From Pseudomonas migulae NBRC 103157 (GTDB lineage Bacteria; Pseudomonadota; Gammaproteobacteria; Pseudomonadales; Pseudomonadaceae), in contig NZ_BDAG01000007.1 of assembly GCF_002091715.1 (NCBI RefSeq), positions 115,847 to 179,846 of the forward strand: a DNA stretch of 64,000 bases, in the 5' to 3' direction. Position numbers and translations under genes: made by a program. Every line of letters begins with the position of its first letter. Positions within the stretch are counted from its first letter, which is position 1. Below the pieces are notes generated by a model, which was not told where the DNA came from, searched no databases, and was given only the letters and a program-made list of their open reading frames with translations. This document shows positions 17,958 to 27,277 of the stretch, piece by piece.

Positions 17958-17980
17958 TTAACAGGGCCGCCGTCGTTTTG

Positions 17981-17995
17981 TTGTTGGAATTACAA
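17981..17995. promoter_or_regulatory. HexR operator (gap side)
   Basis: TTGTTGGAATTACAA fits TTGT-N7-ACAA, the established HexR recognition pattern in Pseudomonas. It lies 24 bases before the gap start. HexR repression is relieved by 2-keto-3-deoxy-6-phosphogluconate. Confidence 0.85.
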
Positions 17996-18042
17996 GATTA
18001 TTCGCATAAAAATAGAAAACAAGCCTTTTTAATGGCAATATT

Positions 18043-18057
18043 TTGTTCAATCTACAA
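18043..18057. promoter_or_regulatory. HexR operator (edd side)
   Basis: TTGTTCAATCTACAA also fits TTGT-N7-ACAA and lies 62 bases from the gap-side dyad. It probably controls the edd-glk-gltR-gtrS promoter. An AACAACAA tract at 18111-18118 lies between it and the edd start. Confidence 0.85.
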
Positions 18058-18177
18058 CGAGTGACCTGAATCAACTGGTCCGAATGATCAAGAAAGCCGT
18101 CTGTCATCCCAACAACAACGGCTCTTGTTCAGCATAGACAATCAGGTCGCCACATCCGTTAGCCTGGAGTTCTACAC

Positions 18178-20004
18178 ATGCATCCCCGCGTCCTTGAGGT
18201 CACCGAACGGCTTATCGCCCGCAGCCGCGCAACACGCGAGGCTTACCTTGCGCTCATTCGCGGTGCAGCCAGCGACGGCCCGATGCGCGGCAAGCTGCAA
18301 TGCGCCAACTTCGCCCACGGCGTGGCCGGTTGCGGCACCGAAGACAAGCACAGCCTGCGGATGATGAACTCCGCGAACATTGCGATCGTTTCGTCCTATA
18401 ACGACATGCTCTCGGCGCACCAGCCGTATGAAGTCTTCCCTGAACAGATCAAAAAAGCCCTGCGCGAAATCGGCTCCGTCGGCCAGTTCGCCGGCGGCAC
18501 CCCGGCGATGTGCGATGGCGTGACCCAAGGCGAGCCGGGCATGGAACTGAGCCTGCCAAGCCGTGAAGTGATCGCGCTGTCCACCGCTGTTGCCCTTTCC
18601 CACAACATGTTCGACGGCGCGCTGATGCTCGGCATCTGCGACAAGATCGTGCCGGGCCTGATGATGGGCGCGTTGCGCTTCGGTCATCTGCCGATGATTT
18701 TCGTACCGGGCGGGCCGATGGTCTCGGGCATTTCCAACAAGCAGAAAGCCGATGTGCGTCAGCGTTATGCCGAAGGCAAGGCCTCGCGCGAAGAGCTGCT
18801 GGAGTCGGAAATGAACTCCTACCACAGCCCCGGCACCTGCACCTTCTACGGCACCGCCAACACCAACCAGTTGCTGATGGAAGTCATGGGCCTGCACTTG
18901 CCGGGCGCCTCGTTCGTCAATCCGAACACGCCGTTGCGCGAAGCCCTGACCCGCGAAGCGGCGCATCAGGTCACGCGCCTGACCAAGCAGAATGGCAATT
19001 TCATGCCGATCGGCGAAATCGTCGATGAGCGTTCGCTGGTCAACTCCATCGTGGCGCTGCACGCCACTGGTGGTTCGACCAACCACACGCTGCACATGCC
19101 GGCGATTGCCATGGCGGCGGGCATTCAACTGACCTGGCAGGACATGGCCGACCTCTCCGAAGTCGTGCCGACCCTGAGCCACGTCTACCCGAACGGCAAA
19201 GCCGACATCAACCACTTCCAGGCGGCGGGCGGCATGTCGTTCCTGATCCGCGAACTGCTGGAAGCCGGCCTGCTCCACGAAAACGTCAACACGGTTCTGG
19301 GCCACGGCCTGAGCCGTTACACCAAGGAACCGTTCCTCGATAACGGTGAGCTGGTGTGGCGCGAAGGCGTCACCGACAGCCTCGATGAAACCATCCTTCG
19401 CCCGGTGGCGCGTGCGTTTTCGCCCGAGGGCGGCTTGCGCGTGATGGAAGGCAACCTTGGACGTGGCGTGATGAAAGTCTCGGCGGTCGCCCTGGAAAAC
19501 CAGATCGTCGAAGCACCGGCGATGGTGTTCCAGGATCAGCAGGATCTGGCTGACGCGTTCAAGGCCGGTTTGCTGGAGAAGGACTTTGTCGCGGTGATGC
19601 GCTTCCAGGGGCCGCGCTCTAACGGTATGCCGGAACTGCACAAGATGACGCCGTTCCTCGGCGTGCTGCAGGATCGCGGTTTCAAAGTCGCGCTGGTGAC
19701 TGACGGGCGCATGTCCGGCGCCTCGGGGAAAATCCCGGCGGCGATTCACGTCAGCCCCGAAGCATACGTGGGCGGCGCTTTGGCGCGAGTCCAAGAGGGC
19801 GATATCATCCGCGTCGATGGCGTCAAAGGCACCCTGGAGCTTAAGGTGGACGCCGAAGAATTCGCAGCGCGCACGCCGGCCAAGGGCCTGTTGGGCAACA
19901 ACATTGGCACCGGTCGCGAACTGTTTGGTTTCATGCGCATGGCCTTCAGCTCCGCAGAGCAGGGCGCCAGCGCCTTTACTTCTGCCCTGGAGACGCTTAA
20001 TTGA
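18178..20004 (+). CDS. edd: 6-phosphogluconate dehydratase
   Basis: Dehydrates 6-phosphogluconate to 2-keto-3-deoxy-6-phosphogluconate, the first dedicated Entner-Doudoroff step. It is a cytoplasmic iron-sulfur enzyme of 608 residues in the IlvD/Edd family. Family blocks are visible: [35 protein letters not shown] (cluster cysteine), [25 protein letters not shown] and [16 protein letters not shown] near the C terminus. It heads a plus-strand operon; glk begins inside the edd stop codon. Two HexR sites lie in the divergent promoter region upstream. Confidence 0.98.
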   Translation: MHPRVLEVTERLIARSRATREAYLALIRGAASDGPMRGKLQCANFAHGVAGCGTEDKHSLRMMNSANIAIVSSYNDMLSAHQPYEVFPEQIKKALREIGSVGQFAGGTPAMCDGVTQGEPGMELSLPSREVIALSTAVALSHNMFDGALMLGICDKIVPGLMMGALRFGHLPMIFVPGGPMVSGISNKQKADVRQRYAEGKASREELLESEMNSYHSPGTCTFYGTANTNQLLMEVMGLHLPGASFVNPNTPLREALTREAAHQVTRLTKQNGNFMPIGEIVDERSLVNSIVALHATGGSTNHTLHMPAIAMAAGIQLTWQDMADLSEVVPTLSHVYPNGKADINHFQAAGGMSFLIRELLEAGLLHENVNTVLGHGLSRYTKEPFLDNGELVWREGVTDSLDETILRPVARAFSPEGGLRVMEGNLGRGVMKVSAVALENQIVEAPAMVFQDQQDLADAFKAGLLEKDFVAVMRFQGPRSNGMPELHKMTPFLGVLQDRGFKVALVTDGRMSGASGKIPAAIHVSPEAYVGGALARVQEGDIIRVDGVKGTLELKVDAEEFAARTPAKGLLGNNIGTGRELFGFMRMAFSSAEQGASAFTSALETLN

Positions 20005-20951
20005 AACTGGCTTTGGTCGGTGACATCGGTGGGACCAACGCACGTTTCGCGTTGTGGAAAAACCAGCAGCTGGAATCGGTCCAGGTGCTGGCGACGGCGG
20101 ATCATGCCAGCCCGGAAGAAGCCATCGGCGTCTACCTGAGCGGGCTCGGTCTGGCGTTGGGTTCGATCGGTTCGGTGTGCCTGTCGGTGGCCGGTCCGGT
20201 GAGCGGTGATGAATTCAAGTTCACCAACAATCACTGGCGCCTCAGCCGCAAGGCGTTCTGTCAGACCTTGCAGGTCGATCAACTGCTGCTGGTCAACGAC
20301 TTCTCGGCGATGGCGCTGGGCATGACCCGTTTGCAACCGGGCGAATTCCGCGTGGTGTGCGAAGGCACGCCGGAACCGTTGCGACCGGCGGTGGTGATTG
20401 GTCCTGGCACGGGCCTGGGCGTCGGCACCTTGCTCGACCTGGGCGAGGGCCGCTTCGCCGCATTGCCGGGCGAGGGTGGTCACGTCGATTTGCCGTTGAG
20501 CAGCCCGCGTGAAACTCAGCTGTGGCAGCACATCTTCAATGAAATCGGGCATGTCAGTGCTGAAACGGCGTTGAGTGGCAGCGGTTTGCCGCGCGTCTAT
20601 CGGGCGATTTGTGCGGTGGACGGGCACACGCCTGTGCTCGAAACACCGGAAGCGATTACGGCGGCCGGTCTGGCAGGTGATCCGATTGCGCTGGAAGTGC
20701 TGGAGCAATTCTGCTGCTGGCTCGGTCGCGTCGCCGGCAACAATGTGCTCACCCTGGGCGCACGCGGTGGTGTGTTTATCGTCGGTGGGGTGATTCCGCG
20801 GTTTGCCGATTTCTTCCTTGAAAGCGGTTTCGCCCGGTGTTTTGCCGACAAGGGCTGCATGAGCGATTACTTCAAGGGGATTCCGGTGTGGCTGGTGACG
20901 GCGCCGTATTCCGGGTTGGTCGGCGCAGGTGTGGCGCTCGACCAGGCTTGA
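20001..20951 (+). CDS. glk: Glucokinase
   Basis: Phosphorylates glucose to glucose-6-phosphate with ATP in the cytoplasm. The 316-residue product has the Glk-family ATP motif [15 protein letters not shown] at its N terminus, [10 protein letters not shown] (catalytic Asp) near residue 95, [11 protein letters not shown] near residue 130 and GEGGHVDLP near 155. The best start is a TTG overlapping the edd TGA (TTGA), implying coupled translation. It supplies substrate to zwf, encoded at 33058. Confidence 0.96.
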   Translation: MKLALVGDIGGTNARFALWKNQQLESVQVLATADHASPEEAIGVYLSGLGLALGSIGSVCLSVAGPVSGDEFKFTNNHWRLSRKAFCQTLQVDQLLLVNDFSAMALGMTRLQPGEFRVVCEGTPEPLRPAVVIGPGTGLGVGTLLDLGEGRFAALPGEGGHVDLPLSSPRETQLWQHIFNEIGHVSAETALSGSGLPRVYRAICAVDGHTPVLETPEAITAAGLAGDPIALEVLEQFCCWLGRVAGNNVLTLGARGGVFIVGGVIPRFADFFLESGFARCFADKGCMSDYFKGIPVWLVTAPYSGLVGAGVALDQA

Positions 20952-20965
20952 GACCGGGTTGGTTT

Positions 20966-21032
20966 CATCGCCAGCAAGCCGGCTCCTACCAAGACTCCGC
21001 GGCCCCCTGTAGGAGCCGGCTTGCTGGCGATG
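20966..21032. repeat. REP doublet, family 1, reversed arrangement
   Basis: The two cores point the opposite way from most copies, with the GTAGGAG ends facing the centre. It separates glk from gltR, so the operon may be processed or partly terminated here. Confidence 0.88.
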
Positions 21033-21088
21033 GGGCCAGAACAGACACCAACGATTTATGATCGATCAGGCATAATCCGCCCAATTCA

Positions 21089-21096
21089 AACAACAA
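21089..21096 (+). promoter_or_regulatory. AAnAAnAA tract before gltR (possible Hfq/Crc site)
   Basis: AACAACAA runs into AGGA just upstream of the GTG start of gltR. It matches the catabolite-repression motif bound by Hfq with Crc near ribosome sites. Confidence 0.55.
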
Positions 21097-21108
21097 GGAC
21101 GCCGCCCC

Positions 21109-21840
21109 GTGAGCTCAGTCAACAAGTCGATTTTGTTGGTCGATGACGATCAAGAGATACGCGAGTTGCTGGACACCTACCTGACCCGCGCGGGTTTTCA
21201 GGTGCGTACCACGCCCGATGGCGCCGGTTTCCGCCAGGCGTTGAACGAGGCGCCGAGCGATCTGGTGATCCTCGACGTGATGCTGCCCGACGAAGACGGT
21301 TTCAGCCTCTGCCGCTGGATTCGCCAGCATCCGCGTCAGGCGCAGGTGCCGATCATCATGCTCACTGCCAGCTCCGATGAAGCCGACCGCGTCATCGGTC
21401 TGGAGCTGGGCGCCGACGACTACCTCGGCAAACCCTTCAGCCCCCGTGAATTGCAGGCGCGCATCAAAGCCTTGTTGCGCCGCGCGCAGTTCGGTCAGGA
21501 GCGTTCCGGCAGTGAAGTGCTGGCGTTCGATGACTGGCGTCTGGACATGGTCAGCCATCGGCTGTTCCACATCGACGGCGAGGAAGTGATTCTCTCTGGC
21601 GCCGATTTCGCCCTGTTGAAACTGTTCCTTGATCACCCGCAGGAAATCCTCGACCGCGACACCATCGGCAACGCCACCCGTGGCCGCGATCTGATGCCGC
21701 TGGACCGGATCGTCGACATGGCAGTCAGCCGTTTGCGCCAACGCCTGCGCGATACGGAAAAGCCGCCACGGCTGATCCGCACCGTGCGCGGCAGTGGCTA
21801 CCAACTGGCAGCCAATGTGGTTGCCAGCAATGGTCACTGA
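21109..21840 (+). CDS. gltR: Response regulator GltR (OmpR/PhoB type)
   Basis: DNA-binding response regulator of 243 residues. The receiver domain has acidic residues in LLVDDDQE, phospho-acceptor Asp near residue 56 in LVILDVMLPDEDG, and Lys in GKPFSPREL. The C-terminal winged helix is at about residues 140-235 (ILSGADFALLKLFLDH, RTVRGSGYQLAANV). The start is a GTG after AAGGA. It overlaps the sensor kinase gene by 11 bases. In Pseudomonas, GltR with GtrS governs glucose transport and porin genes, which lie immediately downstream here. Confidence 0.95.
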   Translation: MSSVNKSILLVDDDQEIRELLDTYLTRAGFQVRTTPDGAGFRQALNEAPSDLVILDVMLPDEDGFSLCRWIRQHPRQAQVPIIMLTASSDEADRVIGLELGADDYLGKPFSPRELQARIKALLRRAQFGQERSGSEVLAFDDWRLDMVSHRLFHIDGEEVILSGADFALLKLFLDHPQEILDRDTIGNATRGRDLMPLDRIVDMAVSRLRQRLRDTEKPPRLIRTVRGSGYQLAANVVASNGH

Positions 21841-23299
21841 GTTTTTCCGCAAGCTCGCGGCCAAGGTGCCAGTGCCACGTTCGCTGCTCGGGCGGATGTT
21901 GTTGCTGACCCTGCTGGCGGTGCTGTTCGCCCAGGCGCTGTCGAGTGTGATCTGGGTCTCGCAACTGCGGGCCACGCAGCTTGAAGGCCTGGTCACCAGC
22001 GCCCGCAGCCTCGCCCATTCGATGACTGCCAGCGTCAGTTACTTTCGTTCGTTGCCGGTCGCGTTCAGGCCGCTGGTGCTCGACCAGTTGCGCAGCATGG
22101 GCGGCACCCGTTTTGTCGTGACCCTCAATGACAAACCCTTGGGCATGGAAGTGCTGCCGGTTACCCCGCGCAAAGAAGCCGTGCTCAAAGCGGTGGACGA
22201 AGTGCTGCGCCAGTCGCTCGGCCAGGACACGGATATTTCGGTGACGTTCGTGAGTCCCGAAGACCTGCGGATTTTCAACGGTGGCCTGAAACTCGATGAG
22301 CTGCCGCGCTCCTGGGCGCATTACGCGTTGACCCTGGAACCGGTGAATCCGCCGGTGCTGGTCACGCAAATCCAGATGGCGCCGGGCGAGTGGCTGTACA
22401 TCGCCTCGCTGTTGCCCGAGCCCTACACCAGCCTTGAAGAGCAGGGGCTGCCGGCGCAGCAAGTCTGGTTCATCGTCCTCACCAGCGGTTTTTTGCTGTT
22501 GTTCATCGGCCTGCTGGTGCACTGGCAGAGCCGGCCGCTCAAGCGTCTGGCGCGTGCTGCGCGGGACATGTCCCTCGGTGCCGAAGTCGAACCGGTGGCG
22601 GAGGGCGGCGGCAGTGAGGTGGTTGAAGTGGGTCGCGCCTTCAACGCCATGCGCGAACGCATCAGCCGTTACCTGACTGAACGCAGCCAGTTGTTCAGCG
22701 CGATTTCCCATGATTTGCGCACACCGATTACACGACTGCGACTGCGGGTGGAATTGCTCGAAGACGAAAAGCTGCAAGCCAAGTTCGGCCGCGATCTAGA
22801 TGAGCTGGAGCTGCTGGTCAAAGGCGCGTTGCAATGCGTGAAAGACACAGACATCCACGAAAACATCGAGCAGGTGGATCTTAACCATGTGCTCGATTGC
22901 CTGGTGGAGCCGTATCTGGCGCCCAACGGCAACGGTCGCGTGACTCAGCAGGGCCGGGCGCTGGCGGCGTATCCGGGCAAACCGCTGGCGCTCAAGCGCT
23001 GCATCGGCAACCTGATCGACAACGCCCTGAAGTACGGGCAGAACGCGCACCTGTATATCGATGACGACGAGAACGCGTTTGTTCTGCATGTCGATGATGA
23101 AGGGCCGGGCGTGCCGGAGCAGCGGCTGGAGCAGGTGTTCGAGCCACACTTTCGCCTGGCCGGGCAGCAGCAGGGTTATGGGTTGGGGTTGGGCATTGCG
23201 CGCAATATTGCCCATAGTCATGGCGGGGAAGTCAGCCTGCAGAATCTGCGTGAAGGTGGATTGCGGGTGACCCTCCAATTGCCTCGATCAATCGACTGA
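21830..23299 (+). CDS. gtrS: Sensor histidine kinase GtrS
   Basis: Inner-membrane sensor kinase of 489 residues paired with GltR. Membrane helix 1 (LLGRMLLLTLLAVLFAQALS, about residues 19-38) and helix 2 (about 215-235) bracket a periplasmic sensor domain. Then come HAMP, the phospho-acceptor His in FSAISHDLRTPITRL (about residue 290), N-box LIDNALKYG and G-boxes DDEGPGVPE and GYGLGLGIARNI. I chose the ATG at 21830 (MVTEFFRKLAAK), which overlaps the gltR end by 11 bases; a start 12 codons earlier is unlikely. GtrS in P. aeruginosa senses 2-ketogluconate or 6-phosphogluconate; the ligand here is inferred from homology. Confidence 0.93.
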   Translation: MVTEFFRKLAAKVPVPRSLLGRMLLLTLLAVLFAQALSSVIWVSQLRATQLEGLVTSARSLAHSMTASVSYFRSLPVAFRPLVLDQLRSMGGTRFVVTLNDKPLGMEVLPVTPRKEAVLKAVDEVLRQSLGQDTDISVTFVSPEDLRIFNGGLKLDELPRSWAHYALTLEPVNPPVLVTQIQMAPGEWLYIASLLPEPYTSLEEQGLPAQQVWFIVLTSGFLLLFIGLLVHWQSRPLKRLARAARDMSLGAEVEPVAEGGGSEVVEVGRAFNAMRERISRYLTERSQLFSAISHDLRTPITRLRLRVELLEDEKLQAKFGRDLDELELLVKGALQCVKDTDIHENIEQVDLNHVLDCLVEPYLAPNGNGRVTQQGRALAAYPGKPLALKRCIGNLIDNALKYGQNAHLYIDDDENAFVLHVDDEGPGVPEQRLEQVFEPHFRLAGQQQGYGLGLGIARNIAHSHGGEVSLQNLREGGLRVTLQLPRSID

Positions 23300-23310
23300 C
23301 ACACAACCCC

Positions 23311-23398
23311 GTAGGAGCCGGCTTGCTGGCGATCAGCGATAACGCGGTGTGCCTGACACACCGCGTTATCGCTGATCGCCAGCAAGCCGGCTCCTACA
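23311..23398. repeat. Perfect 41-bp-arm REP doublet, family 1
   Basis: Two 41-base arms are exactly complementary around a five-base loop (CCTGA). The outer part is the common REP core and the inner part (GATCAGCGATAACGCGGTGTG) is special to this copy. It separates the regulator pair from the transport genes and should form a very stable hairpin in RNA. Confidence 0.95.
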
Positions 23399-23504
23399 CA
23401 AACGACCAGGCGCCACGCCCGAGAATTGTCACGGGTTGGTGACATAACTCGCCCCCTTCGTTACAAGCCCGCCACTGCCCGTTGTTTAGACTGCCCGCAG
23501 TCAT

Positions 23505-23512
23505 AACAACAA
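23505..23512 (+). promoter_or_regulatory. AAnAAnAA tract before the AGE isomerase (possible Hfq/Crc site)
   Basis: ATAACAACAAAAAAGG overlaps the ribosome-binding region 13 bases before the ATG. It closely resembles the A-rich Hfq/Crc target seen before amiE. Confidence 0.6.
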
Positions 23513-23524
23513 AAAAGGCACCCC

Positions 23525-24784
23525 ATGGACACCTTCCAACCCGCCTTCAGCAGTTGGCTGAACGCACCGGCCCATCAGCAGTGGCTCGCCGCCGAAGGCC
23601 TGCGCCTGCTGGCGTTTGCCAAGGCATCGAAGCTCCCCGAAGGCTTCGGCAATCTCGATGAAAAAGGCCGGCTCCCGGCCGGCGCCCACGCCGAAACCAT
23701 GAACACCGCACGCATGACCCACAGCTTCGCCATGGCGCACATCCAGGGCCTGCCGGGTTTCGCCGAGCTGGTGGATCACGGCATCAATGCCCTTCGCGGG
23801 CCGTTGCGCGATGCCGAACATGGTGGCTGGTTCGCCACTGCGCATCCTCTTGATGACAACACCGGCAAGGCCGCTTACCTGCACGCCTTCGTTGCCCTGG
23901 CCGCCAGTTCCGCCGTGATTGCGCAGCGTCCCGGCGCGCAAGCCTTGCTCGATGACGCGATCAACATCATCGACACGCATTTCTGGAGCGAAGAGGAGGG
24001 CGCGATGCGCGAATCCTTCAATCGCGACTGGAGTGAAGAAGAACGCTATCGCGGCGCCAACAGCAACATGCACGCCACCGAAGCCTTCCTCGCCCTGGCC
24101 GATGTCACGCAAGACAATCGCTGGTTGTGCCGCGCGCAACGGATCGTCGAGCGCGTGATCCACGGTCACGCCGCCGCCAACGATTACCTGGTGGTCGAGC
24201 ATTTCGACCGCGACTGGCAGCCGCTGCGCGAGTACAACCACGACAACCCGGCCGACGGTTTCCGTCCTTACGGCACCACGCCGGGCCACGGCTTTGAATG
24301 GGCCCGGCTGTTGCTGCACCTCGAAGCCGCGCGAGTACAGGCCGGGATGCTGACGCCGGGGTGGCTCGCCACCGACGCGCAAAAACTCTTCGAGCACAAC
24401 TGCCGCCACGGCTGGGAGGTCGACGGGCTGCCCGGGATTGTCTACACCCTCGACTGGGACAACCGCGCGGTGGTTCGCCATCGCCTGCACTGGACCCATT
24501 GCGAAGCCAGCGCCGCCGCCAGCGCGTTGCTCAAACGCACGGGCGAGGCGCATTACGAAACCTGGTACCGACTGTTCTGGGAATTTTGTGACAGTCATTT
24601 CATCGACCGTTGCGATGGCAGTTGGTATCACGAGCTCGATCCGCAGAACCGCCCGAGCGCCGATATCTGGGCCGGCAAACCCGATCTCTATCACGCCTGG
24701 CAAGCCGTGCTTATTCCGCGCCTGCCACTGGCGCCGAGCATGGCCAGTGCCTTGGCGAGGTTGTCCCAGAGCGGTTCTATGTAA
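23525..24784 (+). CDS. AGE-family sugar epimerase/isomerase (mannose isomerase-like)
   Basis: Predicted cytoplasmic alpha6/alpha6-barrel enzyme of 419 residues in the N-acylglucosamine 2-epimerase superfamily. Visible family elements include ARMTHSFAMAHIQG, YLHAFVALAASSAV, RGANSNMHATEAFLAL with the catalytic-type His, PYGTTPGHGFEWARLLLHL and TEGxxH-like HWTHCEASAAASALL. No membrane or signal segment is present. Its place directly before gtsABCD suggests it isomerises a free hexose such as mannose (to fructose) taken up by the same transporter. N-acylglucosamine epimerase activity is less likely. It has its own A-rich leader and follows a strong hairpin, so it may start a transcript. Confidence 0.88.
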   Translation: MDTFQPAFSSWLNAPAHQQWLAAEGLRLLAFAKASKLPEGFGNLDEKGRLPAGAHAETMNTARMTHSFAMAHIQGLPGFAELVDHGINALRGPLRDAEHGGWFATAHPLDDNTGKAAYLHAFVALAASSAVIAQRPGAQALLDDAINIIDTHFWSEEEGAMRESFNRDWSEEERYRGANSNMHATEAFLALADVTQDNRWLCRAQRIVERVIHGHAAANDYLVVEHFDRDWQPLREYNHDNPADGFRPYGTTPGHGFEWARLLLHLEAARVQAGMLTPGWLATDAQKLFEHNCRHGWEVDGLPGIVYTLDWDNRAVVRHRLHWTHCEASAAASALLKRTGEAHYETWYRLFWEFCDSHFIDRCDGSWYHELDPQNRPSADIWAGKPDLYHAWQAVLIPRLPLAPSMASALARLSQSGSM

Positions 24785-24878
24785 CCATGCGGTGACATTC
24801 ACGCGTCCCTTCGTTACCTGCGAGGGGATGACTCCTGTTTAAAATCCAATACAGCGCAAGCACCAGACTTGCATGCAT

Positions 24879-24889
24879 AACAACAAGAA
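24879..24889 (+). promoter_or_regulatory. AAnAAnAA tract before gtsA (possible Hfq/Crc site)
   Basis: AACAACAAGAA followed by AGG lies about 13 bases before the gtsA ATG. It is nearly the same as the tract before the AGE isomerase and fits the Hfq/Crc motif. Confidence 0.62.
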
Positions 24890-24901
24890 AGGTACTTCTA
24901 G

Positions 24902-26209
24902 ATGAACGCGATTTCTCGCCTCGCTACTGTCATTTCTCTCGCGTCGCTGCTTCCCCTCAGTGCATTTCCCCTCAGTGCCCTTGCCGCCGATTCCAAAGGT
25001 TCAGTGGAAGTCGTTCACTGGTGGACGTCGGGTGGTGAAAAAGCAGCGGTCGATGTCCTCAAGGCTCAAGTCGAAAAAGACGGCTTCACCTGGAAGGACG
25101 GCGCAGTCGCCGGGGGTGGCGGTTCCACGGCCATGACCGTACTGAAAAGCCGCGCCGTCGCCGGTAACCCACCGGGCGTTGCACAGATCAAGGGGCCGGA
25201 CATCCAGGAGTGGGGCAGCACTGGTCTGCTCAGCACCGACACCCTGAAAGACGTTTCCAAGTCTGAAGGCTGGGATAACCTGCTGATCAAGAAAGTCTCC
25301 GACACCGTCAAATACGAAGGTGACTACGTTGCTGTTCCGGTGAACATTCACCGTGTGAACTGGCTGTGGATCAACCCACAAGTGTTCAAGAAAGCCGGCA
25401 TCGACAAAGCACCGACCACCCTCGAAGAATTCTACGCCGCTGGCGACAAGCTCAAGGCCGCCGGCTTCATCGCGCTCGCCCACGGTGGCCAGCCTTGGCA
25501 GGACAGCACCGTGTTTGAAGACGTGGTGCTCTCGGTCATGGGCGCCGACGGTTACAAAAAAGCCCTGGTAGACCTGGATCAGAAAACCCTCTCCGGGCCT
25601 GAAATGACCAAGTCGTTCACCGAGCTGAAAAAACTCACCGGCTACATGGACCCGAACCGCGCCGGTCGTGACTGGAACATCGCTGCCGCCGACGTCATCA
25701 ACGGCAAGGCCGGCATGCAGATGATGGGTGACTGGGCGAAAAGCGAATGGACCGCGGCCAACAAAGTCGCCGGCAAGGACTACCAGTGCGTGCCGTTCCC
25801 GGGCACCGAAAAAGCCTTCACCTACAACATCGACTCGATGGCTGTATTCAAGTTGAAAGCTGATCGCAAGGGTGACATCGCCGCCCAGCAAGACCTGGCC
25901 AAGGTCGCTCTGGGTACCGATTTCCAGAAAGTCTTCAGCATCAACAAGGGTTCGATCCCGGTCCGTACCGACATGCTGAACGAGATGGACAAGCTCGGTT
26001 TCGACGCCTGCGCTCAAACCGCCGCCAAGGACTTCCTGGCGGACGAGAAGACCGGCGGCCTGCAACCGAGCATGGCGCACAACATGGCCACTTCCCTGGC
26101 TGTGCAAGGCGCGATCTTCGACGTGGTCACCAACTTCATGAACGACAAGAACGCTGACCCGGCCAAGGCCAGCGCGCAACTGGCATCGGCTGTCAAAGCC
26201 GCCCAGTAA
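24902..26209 (+). CDS. gtsA: Glucose ABC transporter, periplasmic binding protein
   Basis: Captures glucose in the periplasm for the GtsBCD importer. The 435-residue protein has a signal peptide (about residues 1-28, ending [11 protein letters not shown]) and the family-1 sugar-binding fold. Diagnostic stretches are [19 protein letters not shown] after the signal, [39 protein letters not shown] and [11 protein letters not shown]. It is the first of four transporter genes and is preceded by an A-rich ribosome-site leader. Mannose could be a second substrate, given the AGE isomerase upstream. Confidence 0.95.
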   Translation: MNAISRLATVISLASLLPLSAFPLSALAADSKGSVEVVHWWTSGGEKAAVDVLKAQVEKDGFTWKDGAVAGGGGSTAMTVLKSRAVAGNPPGVAQIKGPDIQEWGSTGLLSTDTLKDVSKSEGWDNLLIKKVSDTVKYEGDYVAVPVNIHRVNWLWINPQVFKKAGIDKAPTTLEEFYAAGDKLKAAGFIALAHGGQPWQDSTVFEDVVLSVMGADGYKKALVDLDQKTLSGPEMTKSFTELKKLTGYMDPNRAGRDWNIAAADVINGKAGMQMMGDWAKSEWTAANKVAGKDYQCVPFPGTEKAFTYNIDSMAVFKLKADRKGDIAAQQDLAKVALGTDFQKVFSINKGSIPVRTDMLNEMDKLGFDACAQTAAKDFLADEKTGGLQPSMAHNMATSLAVQGAIFDVVTNFMNDKNADPAKASAQLASAVKAAQ

Positions 26210-26256
26210 TCCCGAGCGCCACGGGTTGACCTGTGGCCTCATTCGACGCGCTCTCC

Positions 26257-26335
26257 TGTAGGAGCCGGCTTGCTGGCGAGGCGGTGTGCCTGACACACCT
26301 CGCCGCCTGAATCGCTAGCAAGCCAGCTCCGACAG
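26257..26335. repeat. Degenerate REP doublet, family 1, between gtsA and gtsB
   Basis: One intact core (GGAGCCGGCTTGCTGGCGA) pairs with a decayed one (TCGCTAGCAAGCCAGCTCC). Its place after the binding-protein gene is typical of hairpins that keep binding-protein mRNA more abundant than the membrane-component mRNA. Confidence 0.8.
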
Positions 26336-26368
26336 ATTGCTCTTCAATTCTTACACTGGATTATCCCG

Positions 26369-27277
26369 ATGAGCTCTGTGGCGGTTTTCAGCAAAGCCTC
26401 ACCGTTCGATGCGCTGCAACGCTGGTTACCCAAGTTGGTACTCGCGCCAAGCATGCTCATCGTGTTGGTTGGTTTCTACGGTTACATCATCTGGACATTC
26501 GTACTGTCCTTCACCAATTCCAGCTTCATGCCGAGCTACAAATGGGTCGGCCTGCAGCAATACATGCGCCTGATGGACAACGACCGCTGGTGGGTCGCGA
26601 GCAAGAACCTCGCGCTCTTCGGCGGCATGTTCATCGGCATCAGCCTTGTCCTGGGCGTGTTCCTCGCGGTGCTGCTGGACCAGCGCATTCGCAAGGAAGG
26701 CTTCATCCGCACCGTTTACCTGTACCCGATGGCGCTGTCGATGATCGTCACCGGTACCGCCTGGAAATGGCTGCTCAACCCAGGCCTGGGCCTGGACAAA
26801 ATGCTGCGTGACTGGGGCTGGGAAGGCTTCCGTCTCGACTGGCTGGTGGATCAGGATCGCGTGGTTTACTGCCTGGTGATCGCCGCTGTGTGGCAAGCCT
26901 CCGGGTTTGTGATGGCGATGTTCCTGGCCGGTCTGCGCGGTGTCGATCAATCGATCATCCGTGCCGCGCAAGTCGACGGTGCGAGCCTGCCGACCATCTA
27001 TTTGAAGATCGTCCTGCCGAGCCTGCGCCCGGTGTTTTTCAGCGCCTTCATGATCCTTGCGCACATCGCGATCAAGAGCTTCGACCTGGTGGCGGCGATG
27101 ACGGCGGGCGGTCCCGGCTACTCGTCCGACCTGCCGGCAATGTTCATGTACTCCTTCACTTTCAGCCGTGGCCAGATGGGCATCGGTTCGGCCAGCGCCA
27201 TGCTGATGCTCGGTGCCGTGCTGACCATCCTCGTGCCGTACCTGTACTCCGAGCTGCGAGGCAAACGCCATGACTAA
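26369..27277 (+). CDS. gtsB: Glucose ABC transporter permease 1
   Basis: Inner-membrane permease of 302 residues with six membrane segments (first at about residues 21-43, LVLAPSMLIVLVGFYGYIIW). The EAA loop that docks the ATPase reads IIRAAQVDGASLPTIYLKIV LPSLRP at about residues 195-220. It belongs to the MalF/UgpA-type sugar permeases. It overlaps gtsC by eight bases and therefore is probably translated with it. Confidence 0.95.
   Translation: MSSVAVFSKASPFDALQRWLPKLVLAPSMLIVLVGFYGYIIWTFVLSFTNSSFMPSYKWVGLQQYMRLMDNDRWWVASKNLALFGGMFIGISLVLGVFLAVLLDQRIRKEGFIRTVYLYPMALSMIVTGTAWKWLLNPGLGLDKMLRDWGWEGFRLDWLVDQDRVVYCLVIAAVWQASGFVMAMFLAGLRGVDQSIIRAAQVDGASLPTIYLKIVLPSLRPVFFSAFMILAHIAIKSFDLVAAMTAGGPGYSSDLPAMFMYSFTFSRGQMGIGSASAMLMLGAVLTILVPYLYSELRGKRHD

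Noticed and set aside
18172..20043. Open frame of over 600 codons opposite edd
   Set aside because: It arises from third-position GC bias in edd; its His/Arg/Gln-rich composition is typical of antisense frames here.
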